DNA from: Limosilactobacillus caccae
GTDB lineage: Bacteria > Bacillota > Bacilli > Lactobacillales > Lactobacillaceae
DNA: 64,000 nucleotides
Direction of reading: 5' to 3'
NCBI RefSeq assembly: GCF_900156885.1
Contig: NZ_FTOY01000011.1
Location: forward strand, 124,001-188,000
Positions within the stretch are counted from its first letter, which is position 1. The number at the start of each line of letters is the position of its first letter. The position numbers were made by a program, and so were the translations under genes. The notes beneath the pieces are model-generated. The model worked only from the letters and a program-made list of their open reading frames with translations, made no database searches and was not told the origin of the DNA. This document shows positions 37,392 to 46,943 of the stretch, in pieces.

Positions 37392-38169
37392 GTTACTTAG
37401 TTATTATTCCTGGTCATTTCAGCTGGTGCTGATACCGGTGATTATGGTGTTGACATTCTTTGGCTGGGATTCGTTGCCAATCTATTACCTGCTGGGGATT
37501 GCTGCTAGTCAACTGTTGACTGGGTACCTTGCCTGGGGCGTGGTGGCCCCGATATTGCTATGGGTGTACTTGTTAATCAGCTATACGCTCAACAATTCAT
37601 TGACCGCGGCCAAGGTTTGGCCAACCTTTTCGATTTTGCTGTTAATGATCTTCCTGGGGATTGGCAAATTGATCATGAACATGGTCAACCACCGGCGGTT
37701 GACAAAATATGCGAAGGACCTTAGCCCCTTGTCTGATACCCAGATCTTCTTTAGCGAGGAACTGATGAAAAAGTCCGGTTTGACGGATGATGAAATTAAG
37801 TTCTTCAAGTCTGATGTCAATAAGCGTTACCGGAACTACTTATATTTACGGTCAGTTGCGGGCCAGATGGCAGAGATTGTGCCCAACTATGGTCGGTCAA
37901 TTGAGCTAATCCAGGGAATTTTCCGCGAATTGGCCGAAACGCCGCAATTGATGCTTGAGATGGATGACTTCTTGTATAAGCACCTGGACGAATATACCCA
38001 GATAACGCAGCAAATTGTGAACTTGCAGGATAACCTGATTAAGGAAGATGAAGACCAGCAGCTGATTGACCGGGCCGGGGGAAAACTGGTCGCAATGGAA
38101 GCAGATTTTGTTGCTGACTACCAGCAAGTAACAGAAAACGAACGGGAAGCACTGCGAAAGTTAAATTAG
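37384..38169 (+). CDS. xpaC: XpaC-like membrane protein
   Basis: 261 residues from ATG 37384 (AAAGGAGG at 37370), 8-base overlap with the previous gene. Four hydrophobic helices in the first ~105 residues and a helical cytosolic domain (LKYAKDLSPLSDTQIFFSEELMKKSGL-type start, then LRSVAGQMAEIVPNYG). XpaC (5-bromo-4-chloroindolyl-phosphate hydrolysis family) is the usual genomic partner of TelA. The biochemical role is unknown; the name comes from an indicator-dye phenotype. Last gene of the operon, followed by a strong terminator. Confidence 0.82.
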   Translation: MSRLLSYYSWSFQLVLIPVIMVLTFFGWDSLPIYYLLGIAASQLLTGYLAWGVVAPILLWVYLLISYTLNNSLTAAKVWPTFSILLLMIFLGIGKLIMNMVNHRRLTKYAKDLSPLSDTQIFFSEELMKKSGLTDDEIKFFKSDVNKRYRNYLYLRSVAGQMAEIVPNYGRSIELIQGIFRELAETPQLMLEMDDFLYKHLDEYTQITQQIVNLQDNLIKEDEDQQLIDRAGGKLVAMEADFVADYQQVTENEREALRKLN

Positions 38170-38173
38170 ATTA

Positions 38174-38223
38174 AGCGTCCGCCAATCGTTAGCCGAAAGC
38201 TAATGGTTGGTGGGCGTTTTACT
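38174..38223 (+). terminator. Intrinsic terminator of telA operon
   Basis: AAGCGTCCGCCAATCGTTAGC folds on GCTAATGGTTGGTGGGCGTTTT; about 18 pairs with a CGAAA loop. Confidence 0.92.
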
Positions 38224-38353
38224 TTGCGGTGGTAGTTATTATCGTGAAAAACAGAGCAATTCAACTCTTTTTTAAATATGGTTGCTTTTTTGTAACCGCT
38301 TTCCTACAATGGAAGTAGGAAGAAAAGATATGGCTCAAAGGAGGGCGACTAAG

Positions 38354-38611
38354 ATGTTTAACGGTGCATTTGCTATCCTCGTATTATGGTTGTTAGTTGA
38401 TCTGTTTTGGTTCCTATGCCGGCCACGCGACATTGTGATGCGGCGAATTTGTGCATGGCTTAACGTGTTTGCAATCATTGGCGGCTTTTGGATTTTCTAC
38501 GGCGTTGAACACCTTGGTGGGGGAATTGCCCCCTGGTTTATCACTTTGAACTGGATAAATGTCATCATCGCGGGACTACAGTTCTACTATGGTTACCAGC
38601 GGCGTTATTAG
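38354..38611 (+). CDS. Small membrane protein, function unknown
   Basis: 85 residues from ATG 38354, 8 bases after AAAGGAGGG (38337). Three hydrophobic helices (FNGAFAILVLWLLVDLFWFL, VFAIIGGFWIFYGV, INVIIAGLQFY) joined by short basic loops. Monocistronic, between two terminators. The family is not recognised. Confidence 0.65.
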   Translation: MFNGAFAILVLWLLVDLFWFLCRPRDIVMRRICAWLNVFAIIGGFWIFYGVEHLGGGIAPWFITLNWINVIIAGLQFYYGYQRRY

Positions 38612-38655
38612 TTGGCGACCTGGGTGCGGTGGTGAATACATATCTACTGAATGAA

Positions 38656-38696
38656 GGGGCTGGGAAGAAACTATGTTTCTTCCCAGCCCCAGTTTT
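38656..38696 (+). terminator. Perfect 15-bp terminator stem within the repeat
   Basis: GGGGCTGGGAAGAAA / TTTCTTCCCAGCCCC with a 5-base loop and AGTTTT. Confidence 0.85.
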
Positions 38697-38755
38697 ATCT
38701 CCGAATATTACATAATAATCGCGGGAACCCAATAGGCTAGCTCCGCGTCGAAAGC

Positions 38756-38834
38756 GAGCCCCTCAAGGGTAACTACGGACAAACGTCGGCCCGTGCCGTG
38801 CCAACGTCCGTCCTAGGTTACCCCACCGGGGCTC
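38756..38834. other. Long imperfect hairpin (79 bases)
   Basis: GAGCCCC pairs with GGGGCTC at the ends; inside, GGGTAACTACGGAC faces GTCCGTCCTAGGTTACCC and ACGTCGGC faces GCCAACGT around a CCGTGCCGT-type centre. Confidence 0.8.
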
Positions 38835-38876
38835 CGAGAAGCTTTTTTCCCAGCTTGTTTTTCGTGCGCAAATGGA

Positions 38877-38905
38877 TAGACGAATGCATGTTTGGGTGAT
38901 AAACT
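38877..38905 (+). promoter_or_regulatory. uvrBA promoter with LexA-like box
   Basis: TAGACG, 17-base spacer, TAAACT. The spacer contains CGAATGCATGTTTG (38881-38894), two symmetrical mismatches from the Gram-positive SOS box CGAAC-N4-GTTCG. Confidence 0.55.
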
Positions 38906-39006
38906 TAAAACGGTATGAATAGAAGTTGATGAGTGGGACGTAAAAGCCATAACGACTGGCGGTTCCGCTTTGTTTAATTACTCACGTGGATAAGGGAGGA
39001 ATAGGT

Positions 39007-41049
39007 GTGATTTACCGACAACCGGATAAGAAGTTTGACCTTGTTTCTGACTATCAGCCGACAGGGGACCAGCCACAGGCGATTGACCAGTTGACACAGG
39101 GAATTGAAGATGGCGAAAAAGCCCAGATTTTGCTCGGGGCGACGGGGACCGGGAAAACTTTTACAATTTCAAACGTCATTGCCAACGTCAATAAGCCGAC
39201 GTTGATCTTATCCCACAATAAGACACTGGCCGGTCAGCTCTATGGTGAGATGAAGAAGTTTTTTCCCCACAATGCGGTTGAATATTTTGTGTCTTACTAT
39301 GACTACTACCAACCAGAAGCCTACGTGCCCTCTAGTGACACATATATCGAAAAAGATGCCTCAATTAATGATGAGATTGATAAGCTCCGTCACTCTGCAA
39401 CGACCTCGTTGCTTGAGCGGAATGATGTCATTGTTGTGGCCTCTGTTTCCAGTATCTTTGGTTTAGGGGACCCGCGGGAATACCAAAATAGCGTGCTATC
39501 CCTACGTGTTGGCCAGGAGATTGAACGCGACCGCTTATTGCGCAACCTGGTAAATATCCAGTTTGACCGCAATGACATTGACTTCCAGCGTGGCCGCTTC
39601 CGGGTTCATGGGGATGTCGTTGAGATTTTCCCCGCTTCACGTGACGAGCGCGCCCTGCGGATTGAATTCTTCGGTGATGAGATTGACCGGATCCGGGAGG
39701 TGGATGCCCTAACGGGAGAAGTAATCGGAGACAGTGACCATGTTTCGATTTTCCCGGCGACCCACTTTATGACGAGTGAAGAAGTGATGGACCGGGCATT
39801 GCCACAGATTGAAGCAGACATGAAAAAGCAGGTCAAAAAGTTTACTGCTGCCGGAAAGCTCCTGGAAGCAGAGCGGATCCAGCAACGGACGACGTATGAT
39901 ATTGAGATGATGCGGGAGATGGGCTACACCAACGGGATTGAAAACTATTCGCGTTACATGGATGGTCGTCAGCCTGGTGAACCGCCATTTACCCTGCTGG
40001 ACTTCTTCCCCAAAGATTTCTTACTCGTTGTTGATGAGTCCCACCAGACGATGCCGCAGGTGCGGGGGATGTACAATGGCGACCGTGCCCGGAAACAGAT
40101 GCTAATCGACTATGGTTTTCGCTTGCCGAGTGCCCTTGATAACCGGCCACTAAAATTACCGGAATTTGAGCAACGGGTTAACCAAGTGGTCTACATGTCA
40201 GCTACTCCTGGCCCTTATGAGCTAGCGCAGACGGACCATGTTGCCCAGCAGATTATTCGGCCGACCGGGCTGCTTGACCCGACAATTGAAGTACGCCCAG
40301 TAATGGGGCAAATTGATGACCTTGTTGGGGAGATCAACAAGCGCATCGAACGCAATGAACGGGTCTTTGTGACGACGTTGACGAAGAAGATGTCAGAAGA
40401 CTTGACTGACTACCTAAAGGATATGGGGTTAAAGGTTAAGTACCTACACAGTGATATTAAGACCCTCGAACGGACCCAGATCATCCGTGACCTGCGTCTT
40501 GGTAAGTTTGATGTTCTTGTCGGGATTAACCTTCTGCGGGAAGGGTTAGATGTTCCAGAAGTCTCGCTTGTCGCAATCCTTGATGCTGATAAGGAAGGCT
40601 TCCTCCGTAATGAACGCTCATTAATTCAAACGATTGGCCGGGCGGCGCGGAACGAGCACGGGGCGGTTATTATGTACGCTGATACCGTGACGGATTCGAT
40701 GCAAAAGGCAATTGATGAGACGAAGCGGCGGCGGTCAATCCAGATGAAGTACAATGAAGAACACCACATTACGCCAAAGACGATCATTAAACCAATCCAG
40801 GATGTTATCTCGGCAACCAAGAAGGCCGAAGATAGTGGTGAGCAGGTTGACCAGACTGAGTTTACGGAGAAGGACTTCGCTAAGTTAAGCAAGGCCGACC
40901 AAAGCAAGATGCTTGATGAACTGACGGAGCAAATGCGGTCGGCAGCCAAGCGGCTAGACTTTGAACAGGCGGCCACCTTACGTGATACAATAATGGAATT
41001 AACGGCCCAGACGACGGGCAAAAAGACAAAAAGCGGCAGTAAGAAATAG
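39007..41049 (+). CDS. uvrB: Excinuclease ABC subunit B
   Basis: 680 residues. GTG 39007 is preferred over the in-frame GTG at 38986 because GGGAGGA (38994-39000) is correctly placed. Walker [17 protein letters not shown], beta-hairpin [60 protein letters not shown] and the C-terminal UVR domain (about 630-665) are present. It verifies DNA damage with UvrA and loads UvrC. Linked to uvrA 12 bases away. Confidence 0.97.
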   Translation: MIYRQPDKKFDLVSDYQPTGDQPQAIDQLTQGIEDGEKAQILLGATGTGKTFTISNVIANVNKPTLILSHNKTLAGQLYGEMKKFFPHNAVEYFVSYYDYYQPEAYVPSSDTYIEKDASINDEIDKLRHSATTSLLERNDVIVVASVSSIFGLGDPREYQNSVLSLRVGQEIERDRLLRNLVNIQFDRNDIDFQRGRFRVHGDVVEIFPASRDERALRIEFFGDEIDRIREVDALTGEVIGDSDHVSIFPATHFMTSEEVMDRALPQIEADMKKQVKKFTAAGKLLEAERIQQRTTYDIEMMREMGYTNGIENYSRYMDGRQPGEPPFTLLDFFPKDFLLVVDESHQTMPQVRGMYNGDRARKQMLIDYGFRLPSALDNRPLKLPEFEQRVNQVVYMSATPGPYELAQTDHVAQQIIRPTGLLDPTIEVRPVMGQIDDLVGEINKRIERNERVFVTTLTKKMSEDLTDYLKDMGLKVKYLHSDIKTLERTQIIRDLRLGKFDVLVGINLLREGLDVPEVSLVAILDADKEGFLRNERSLIQTIGRAARNEHGAVIMYADTVTDSMQKAIDETKRRRSIQMKYNEEHHITPKTIIKPIQDVISATKKAEDSGEQVDQTEFTEKDFAKLSKADQSKMLDELTEQMRSAAKRLDFEQAATLRDTIMELTAQTTGKKTKSGSKK

Positions 41050-41061
41050 GAGGGGTAGTTT

Positions 41062-43923
41062 GTGGCAAACGATAAGATCGTAATCCATGGGGCACGTGCT
41101 CACAACTTAAAGAATATTGATGTAACAATTCCCAAAAACAAATTAGTGGTTGTCACGGGACTTTCGGGGTCCGGAAAGAGTTCGCTGGCATTTGATACCC
41201 TCTATGCGGAGGGACAGCGGCGGTATGTTGAGAGTCTATCCGCGTATGCCCGGCAGTTTTTGGGGCAGATGGATAAGCCGGATGTCGACTCAATTGATGG
41301 CCTGTCACCGGCAATCTCAATTGACCAGAAGACCACTTCCCATAATCCCCGGTCGACGGTCGGGACGGTAACGGAAATCAATGACTTTCTCCGCCTCCTC
41401 TGGGCACGGGTCGGCACCCCGATTTGTCCCAATGACCATATTCCAATTACCAGTCAGTCAGCAGAACAGATGGTTGACCGGGTCCTAGAATTACCAGCAC
41501 GGACGCGGCTACAAATCTTGTCACCAATTGTCCGGGGCAAGAAGGGGACGCAAAAGAAAGTCTTTGCGACAATCAAACGCGAAGGATTTGTCCGGGTGCA
41601 AGTCGATGGCGAGACCTATGACCTTGATGAGGTGCCCACGTTAGACAAAAATAAGCAGCATACGGTTAACGTGGTAATTGACCGGATAATTGTGAAGGAT
41701 GGGATTCGCTCCCGGCTATTTGACTCCTTTGAAGCGGCCTTGCGGTTAAGTAATGGTTATGCGATTGCCGACGTCATTGGTGGCGACCCGATTCCCTTTT
41801 CAGAGCAATATGCCTGTCCGATCTGTGGCTTTACGGTTGGTGAACTAGAACCTCGCTTGTTCTCGTTCAATGCTCCTCTGGGGGCCTGCCCTGCCTGCGA
41901 AGGGCTTGGCCTAAAATTAGAAGTTGATATCGACCTGGTTGTGCCTGACCGGACAAAGACCCTTCGTGACGGGGCGATGGCACCGTGGAACCCAATCTCG
42001 TCCCAATACTACCCGCAACTGCTTGAACAATTCTGTAAGTCGGCGGGGATTGATATGGATACCCCCTTTAACAAGCTACCGAAGAAACAGCAACAGCAAG
42101 TTCTTTATGGTAATGGGGAGAAGACTTTCCACTTCCACTATGAGAACGACTTTGGGGGTGTCCGTGACGTGGATGTTCCATTCGAAGGGGTAATCAACAA
42201 CATTAGCCGCCGCTACAAGGAGACCAACTCTGACTTCACCAGGGAACAAATGCGCAAATACATGACCGAGTTACCTTGTCCAGTCTGCCACGGTTACCGC
42301 TTAAACGAACGGGCGCTGGCAGTTAAGATTGACGGCAAAAATATCGGGGAAGTTTCCGAGTTGCCGATTAGTAAGTCACTGCAATTCTTTAGCGACCTCC
42401 AGTTGGCAGAGCAAAAATTACAGATTGCCAAGCCAATTTTAAAAGAAATTATTGACCGGCTGACCTTTATGAAGAACGTGGGGGTCGAGTACCTGACCCT
42501 CAGTCGTTCAGCGAGAACTCTTTCCGGGGGTGAAGCCCAGCGGATCCGGCTGGCAACCCAGATTGGGTCCAACTTGTCCGGGGTGATGTATGTCCTTGAT
42601 GAACCATCAATTGGGCTTCACCAGCGGGATAATGACCGCTTGATTTCTTCGCTTAAGGCGATGCGGGACCTTGGTAATACCCTGATCGTTGTCGAACACG
42701 ATGAGGATACGATGCGGTCAGCGGATTATATCATTGATATTGGCCCTGGCGCCGGGGAAAACGGTGGTCAGGTAATGGCAGCAGGGACGCCAAAGCAGAT
42801 AATGCGGTCGCGAAAGTCCCTAACTGGGCAGTACCTGTCTGGTAAGAAGTTTATCCAGGTGCCTGCAGAACGGCGAGCAGGCAATGGTAAACACATCGTT
42901 GTCAAGGGCGCTGCAGCAAATAACCTAAAGAATATCGACGTTGATTTTCCACTAGGCAAGTTTATCTGTGTAACCGGGGTCTCCGGTTCTGGGAAGTCAA
43001 CCCTTGTTAATCTAATCTTAAAGCGGATCCTTGCCCAAAAGTTAAACCGTAATTCTGCTAAGCCAGGGAAGTACAAGTCGATTAGTGGGGTCAAGAATAT
43101 CGAAAAGGTAATTGATATTGACCAGTCGCCGATTGGCCGGACCCCGCGGAGTAACCCCGCAACGTATACTGGCGTCTTTGATGATATCCGTGAACTCTTT
43201 GCCCAGACTAATCAGGCGAAGATGCGCGGTTATACCAAGGGCCGGTTTAGTTTTAACGTTAAGGGCGGCCGTTGTGAGGCCTGCCATGGGGATGGGATCA
43301 TTAAGATTGAGATGAACTTCCTTCCTGATGTCTATGTCCCCTGTGAGGTTTGCCACGGCACCCGTTACAACTCCGAAACGTTGGAAGTTGAATATAAGGG
43401 GAAAAACATCGCCCAGGTCTTAAACATGACTGTTTCTGAAGCGCTTGACTTCTTTAGCGCGATTCCGAAGATTAAGCGGAAGTTGCAAACGATCCAGGAT
43501 GTCGGCCTCGGCTATGTCCACCTTGGTCAGCCAGCAACCACCTTGTCTGGTGGGGAAGCCCAGCGGATGAAGTTGGCGGCCGAATTACACCGGCAATCCC
43601 ATGGCAAGAGTTTCTATATCCTTGATGAACCAACGACGGGGCTGCACATGGATGACATTAACCGCCTGCTAGCGGTCTTACAACGGCTGGTCGATGCAGG
43701 AAACACGGTCTTAGTGATTGAACATGACTTAGATGTTGTGAAGTCAGCAGACTGGTTGATTGACCTCGGCCCAGAAGGTGGTGAAGGCGGTGGGAACATC
43801 GTCGCGACCGGGACACCGGAAGAGGTGGCAGAAGTCAAGGAGAGTTATACTGGCCGCTACTTAAAGCAGATGCTCGCGCGGGATGCAAAATGGGCTGCTG
43901 AACGGACGGCGAAAAAGAAGTAA
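41062..43923 (+). CDS. uvrA: Excinuclease ABC subunit A
   Basis: 953 residues from GTG 41062 behind AGGAGGGG. Two ABC ATPase halves with [14 protein letters not shown] and [12 protein letters not shown] (Walker A), [16 protein letters not shown] and [15 protein letters not shown] (signatures), and zinc modules CPICGF/CPACEG and [16 protein letters not shown]. It forms the damage-sensing UvrA2-UvrB complex of nucleotide excision repair. Second gene of uvrBA. No terminator follows at once; the next promoter begins 8 bases after the stop. Confidence 0.98.
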   Translation: MANDKIVIHGARAHNLKNIDVTIPKNKLVVVTGLSGSGKSSLAFDTLYAEGQRRYVESLSAYARQFLGQMDKPDVDSIDGLSPAISIDQKTTSHNPRSTVGTVTEINDFLRLLWARVGTPICPNDHIPITSQSAEQMVDRVLELPARTRLQILSPIVRGKKGTQKKVFATIKREGFVRVQVDGETYDLDEVPTLDKNKQHTVNVVIDRIIVKDGIRSRLFDSFEAALRLSNGYAIADVIGGDPIPFSEQYACPICGFTVGELEPRLFSFNAPLGACPACEGLGLKLEVDIDLVVPDRTKTLRDGAMAPWNPISSQYYPQLLEQFCKSAGIDMDTPFNKLPKKQQQQVLYGNGEKTFHFHYENDFGGVRDVDVPFEGVINNISRRYKETNSDFTREQMRKYMTELPCPVCHGYRLNERALAVKIDGKNIGEVSELPISKSLQFFSDLQLAEQKLQIAKPILKEIIDRLTFMKNVGVEYLTLSRSARTLSGGEAQRIRLATQIGSNLSGVMYVLDEPSIGLHQRDNDRLISSLKAMRDLGNTLIVVEHDEDTMRSADYIIDIGPGAGENGGQVMAAGTPKQIMRSRKSLTGQYLSGKKFIQVPAERRAGNGKHIVVKGAAANNLKNIDVDFPLGKFICVTGVSGSGKSTLVNLILKRILAQKLNRNSAKPGKYKSISGVKNIEKVIDIDQSPIGRTPRSNPATYTGVFDDIRELFAQTNQAKMRGYTKGRFSFNVKGGRCEACHGDGIIKIEMNFLPDVYVPCEVCHGTRYNSETLEVEYKGKNIAQVLNMTVSEALDFFSAIPKIKRKLQTIQDVGLGYVHLGQPATTLSGGEAQRMKLAAELHRQSHGKSFYILDEPTTGLHMDDINRLLAVLQRLVDAGNTVLVIEHDLDVVKSADWLIDLGPEGGEGGGNIVATGTPEEVAEVKESYTGRYLKQMLARDAKWAAERTAKKK

Positions 43924-43930
43924 AAAAGTG

Positions 43931-43959
43931 TTGCATTATTAATCTTCTAATGGTATTCT
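43931..43959 (+). promoter_or_regulatory. Promoter of the steT-like leader
   Basis: TTGCAT, 17-base spacer, TATTCT; predicted start about 43966, giving a leader of about 220 bases before the permease. Confidence 0.65.
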
Positions 43960-43997
43960 AATTAAAAATTAAATGTACACGGAAAGAGGGACAACTG

Positions 43998-44066
43998 ATG
44001 AACACAATGAATAATCATCTTCAACAAGTTTCCTCCTCAGCCTCTAGTTCTACGATGGCTGAGTGA
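43998..44066 (+). CDS. Ser-rich leader peptide ORF (22 codons)
   Basis: ATG 43998 follows AAAGAGGG (43983-43990) and TGA is at 44064. Six of the seven codons 12-18 are serine (TCC TCC TCA, GCC, TCT AGT TCT), so the peptide contains VSSSASSST. Three tRNA-Ser boxes would be sampled. It is too short for an enzyme and precedes a terminator and a Ser/Thr-type permease, as in a ribosome-controlled attenuator. Inside the ORF CTCAGCC (44036) can pair with GGCTGAG (44057). Confidence 0.5.
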   Translation: MNTMNNHLQQVSSSASSSTMAE

Positions 44067-44094
44067 TTTTGGTGTACCCATTACTAGGTTAGTT

Positions 44095-44155
44095 AACCCG
44101 GGCCGGCTTTAATCATTTGGTGAGACCATAATGATACGAGTGGGGCCCGGTTTTT
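44095..44155 (+). terminator. Compound terminator/attenuator before the permease
   Basis: AACCCGGGCC (44095-44104) pairs, with one bulge, with GGCCCGGTT (44144-44152); inside, ATCATTTGG pairs with CCATAATGAT. TTTTT-A-TTT follows. It ends 31 bases before the permease start. Confidence 0.75.
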
Positions 44156-44186
44156 ATTTGGCCTAATTGAGAATGGAGGAATGATA

Positions 44187-45524
44187 ATGGATAATCAACA
44201 ACCAACGGAAGAACTAAAACGGTCGCTTGGGTTCTGGTCAGCAATTTCAATTGTCGTCGGGACAATCATTGGGTCCGGAATCTTTTTCAAGCAGGGTTCA
44301 GTGCTTGATAGCGCTGGAAGTTCGACTTTGGCAATTGCTGCCTGGGTCTTCGGGGGGATTATTACCCTGACCGGGGGCCTGACGGTTGCGGAAATCGGGT
44401 CGCAGATGCCATATACCGGGGGCCTTTATGTTTACATTGAAAACATTTATGGCCGGATCCTTGGTTTCTTGGCGGGGTGGATGCAGGTAATTGTGTATGG
44501 CCCAGCAATCATCGCCTCAGTTGCCGGCTTTATGAGTATCCTGATGGCAAACTTCTTTGGCCTCGGGGCACAATGGCGGATCCCCCTTGCGGTAATTACC
44601 GTTTTAGCGATTGGGATTATGAATCTTTTGGAAAATAAGGTGGGGGCGATTTTTGCCATCATCACCACTGCCGGAAAGATGATCCCGATTGCCGCAATTA
44701 TTATCTTTGGTTTGTTTTGGGGTAACCAGCATGCCTTTGGTCAGACAGTGACCGAAATTAACCACGCAACGGGTGGCTTTGGGGTTGCCGTTTTAGCGAC
44801 CTTGTTTGGTTATGATGGCTGGATCCTAATCGCCAACCTTGGTGGGGAAATGAAGAACCCGCAAAAGTTGTTGCCCAAAGCAATTATTCTTGGAATTACC
44901 GCTGTGCTGGTGATCTACACGTTAATTACAATTGGGATTCTTAAATTCCTCCCCGCTAATACAATTCACCGCTTGGGAGAAAACGCAACTGCCTACCTGG
45001 CAGTGAAGGCCTTTGGACAAATCGGCGGGAAGCTCCTCTCTGCCGGGATCATCGTTTCAATGATGGGGACGTTAAACGGGAAGATGATTACCTTCCCACG
45101 GATTGTTTATGCAATGGCCCGGCGGCGGGACCTGCCGTTTTCCCGTTACTTGTCATACGTCACGCCAAAGGGGAAGTCACCAGTAGTTGCCACCATGTTC
45201 ATTGTGATTTTAGCAACCCTGATGATGTGCTTCTTTGACCCGGACCACTTATCAGACCTCTGTGTCTTTACCGTTTACTGCTTCTACTTACTGGCATTCT
45301 TTGGGATCTTTATTTTGCGGCGGCGGAATAAGGAGGGGGAGCGGCCATTCAGCACGCCACTCTACCCCCTTGTGCCGATCATTGCGATTGCCGGTGGAAT
45401 TTTTGTCTTAGTCAGTGAAGTGTTTAACGATCCGGCAGGGGTGCTCCTCTTTATCGGTATCGTGATTGTTGGTTTGCCGATTTTATACTTTGTCAAGCGG
45501 ATGGACCAACGGCGGATGCATTAA
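44187..45524 (+). CDS. SteT-like serine/threonine exchanger (APC family)
   Basis: 445 residues from ATG 44187 (GGAGG at 44175; an ATG at 44181 is too close). Twelve helices. The helix 1 motif SIVVGTIIGSGIFFKQG and the LAT-family features GGLYVYIENIYGRILGFLAGW and NLGGEMKNPQKLLPKAI place it with bacterial SteT, a Ser/Thr exchanger related to mammalian LAT light chains. Exact substrate is unproven; the Ser-rich leader supports serine. No co-transcribed metabolic genes. Confidence 0.82.
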   Translation: MDNQQPTEELKRSLGFWSAISIVVGTIIGSGIFFKQGSVLDSAGSSTLAIAAWVFGGIITLTGGLTVAEIGSQMPYTGGLYVYIENIYGRILGFLAGWMQVIVYGPAIIASVAGFMSILMANFFGLGAQWRIPLAVITVLAIGIMNLLENKVGAIFAIITTAGKMIPIAAIIIFGLFWGNQHAFGQTVTEINHATGGFGVAVLATLFGYDGWILIANLGGEMKNPQKLLPKAIILGITAVLVIYTLITIGILKFLPANTIHRLGENATAYLAVKAFGQIGGKLLSAGIIVSMMGTLNGKMITFPRIVYAMARRRDLPFSRYLSYVTPKGKSPVVATMFIVILATLMMCFFDPDHLSDLCVFTVYCFYLLAFFGIFILRRRNKEGERPFSTPLYPLVPIIAIAGGIFVLVSEVFNDPAGVLLFIGIVIVGLPILYFVKRMDQRRMH

Positions 45525-45534
45525 AATTAATTCA

Positions 45535-45577
45535 AGAAGTCTAGCGAAAGCTATTTCGCCGGGCTTCTTTTCTTTTC
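45535..45577 (+). terminator. Intrinsic terminator of the permease gene
   Basis: GAAGTCTAGCGAAA / TTTCGCCGGGCTTC, then TTTTCTTTT. Confidence 0.8.
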
Positions 45578-45733
45578 CGGCAAGCAAAAACTGTCGGCAG
45601 AATCTTTGTGAAATAATTTCTTGGTCAGTGCTTACGAGAAATCGGCGTCGTTTAGTAGACCATTTTGTTGGTAATGCCTTTAAAATCTTATTTATCAACG
45701 GAAACTTATCACAAACCACTTCAATGAGGGCGG

Positions 45734-45762
45734 TTACATTTGATAAGGATATCCTGTATAAT
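45734..45762 (+). promoter_or_regulatory. lrgAB promoter flanked by repeated TTGTGAAATAA
   Basis: Perfect -10 TATAAT at 45757 with a poor -35 (TTACAT). TTGTGAAATAA occurs at 45606-45616 and again at 45766-45776, on either side. Confidence 0.45.
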
Positions 45763-45804
45763 ATTTTGTGAAATAAATTATCCAAACACTAGGAGGACGC
45801 TTAT

Positions 45805-46224
45805 ATGCCAAGAAAAGATAAGCCGCGTAAAGGGGCGCCGATTCTTGTCCAACTTGCTATTTTTGCGGGAATTCTCTGGATTTCAAGTATTATTTCTGCT
45901 TTTTTCCCCGCAAACTTTGTCGTACCAACGCCCGTGATTGGTTTGGTATTGCTCTACTTACTGTTAACCTTCAAGGTAATTAAACTCGAATGGGTTGAGG
46001 GGATGGGGATGTTTCTCATTAGCATCCTGGGATTCTTGTTTGTTCCCTCGGGGATTCAGATCGCTAATGACCTGAATATCCTTAAGGACGAGGGACTCCA
46101 GGTGATCTTTGTCATTTTTGTTACGACGGTTTCCCTGGTAGTCATCACAACCTGGGTGACCCGCTTTATCATTGCAATCCATCAAAAGTTAGTAGGGGGT
46201 GGAAACAATGACCGCGTTGACTAA
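45805..46224 (+). CDS. lrgA: CidA/LrgA family membrane protein
   Basis: 139 residues, four hydrophobic helices after a basic start (MPRKDKPRKGAP). PTPVIGLVLLYLLL and FLFVPSGIQIANDL are family signatures. LrgA and LrgB are holin/antiholin-like proteins linked to autolysis and, in some Firmicutes, pyruvate uptake. TAGGAGGA ribosome site. Overlaps lrgB by 17 bases. Confidence 0.92.
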   Translation: MPRKDKPRKGAPILVQLAIFAGILWISSIISAFFPANFVVPTPVIGLVLLYLLLTFKVIKLEWVEGMGMFLISILGFLFVPSGIQIANDLNILKDEGLQVIFVIFVTTVSLVVITTWVTRFIIAIHQKLVGGGNNDRVD

Positions 46225-46939
46225 CAACTTAGCGTTACCATTTACCGGGATCTTTATGACCCTTGTTGTCTTCTTAACCGGTCAGTGGTTATTCAAGAAG
46301 ACGAACGGCTTTTTCCTTTTCCAGCCACTTTTCTTCGGAATGGTTGTCGGTATTATTATTTTAATTATCTGGGGAAAAGTCCAGGGGCGGCCCACGGCTT
46401 ATATCTACCAGCACTTCTACAAACCGGGGGCTGACATTGTCTTTTGGTTTGTTAATCCAGCAACGATTGCCTTTGCTATTCCGCTATACAAACGGAATGA
46501 TGTTTTGAAAAAGTACTGGTTTGACATCATCTTAGCCCTTGTGGTTTCGAGCGTTATCTGCCTGTTTATTACGCTCGGGACGGCTAAGTTAGTGGGGCTC
46601 TCCCATTCTTCGGCAGCTGGGTTGCTTCCCGAAGCTGCAACGACCGCGATTGCGATGCCAGTAGCCGAAGCAATCGGTGGCAATTCAGCGATTACGGCAA
46701 TGGCCTGCATTGTCAAGGCAGTCATCCTGTATGTCTTGGCCGATATCCTGATCAAGACCTTCCGCTTACAACGCTCAAAGATTGGGCTAGGATTAGGACT
46801 TGGTACTGGGGGAACGATTGGTTCTGCCAAGGCACTTGAATATGGAATGTTAGAAGGAGCGATGGCGTCAGTATGTGTCGTTATTATCGGGATCGTCGTT
46901 GACTTAGTCGTTATCCCCTTCGCGCATCTCTTTATGTAA
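46208..46939 (+). CDS. lrgB: LrgB/CidB family membrane protein
   Basis: 243 residues from ATG 46208 (AGGGGGT at 46194), inside the lrgA 3' end. About eight helices; LLPEAATTAIAMPVAEAIGG is the LrgB signature. It operates with LrgA. A longer start (GTG 46199) overlaps the ribosome site and is less likely. Confidence 0.93.
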   Translation: MTALTNNLALPFTGIFMTLVVFLTGQWLFKKTNGFFLFQPLFFGMVVGIIILIIWGKVQGRPTAYIYQHFYKPGADIVFWFVNPATIAFAIPLYKRNDVLKKYWFDIILALVVSSVICLFITLGTAKLVGLSHSSAAGLLPEAATTAIAMPVAEAIGGNSAITAMACIVKAVILYVLADILIKTFRLQRSKIGLGLGLGTGGTIGSAKALEYGMLEGAMASVCVVIIGIVVDLVVIPFAHLFM

Positions 46940-46943
46940 CTGG

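Larger units (their letters stand above)
38656..38862 (+). repeat. Dispersed intergenic repeat, long copy with internal long hairpin
   Basis: Fills most of the 395-base gap before uvrB. It runs from a terminator-like stem (38656-38690) through a segment matching the reverse complement of 14112-14160, then a long imperfect hairpin (38756-38834), and ends with AAGCTTTTTTCCCAGCTTG. The tips carry inverted GCTGGGAA / TTCCCAGC. No open reading frame spans it, so it could be a MITE-like or palindromic intergenic element, or a structured RNA. Confidence 0.8.

Noticed and set aside
44095-44155. T-box type leader for the SteT-like gene
   Set aside because: No conserved T-box sequence (GGTGGNACCGCG) or specifier hairpin; the leader after the promoter is too short.
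45466-45785. Two overlapping open frames of about 100 codons between the SteT-like permease and lrgA
   Set aside because: No ribosome site, poor composition, and they run across the terminator and the permease end.
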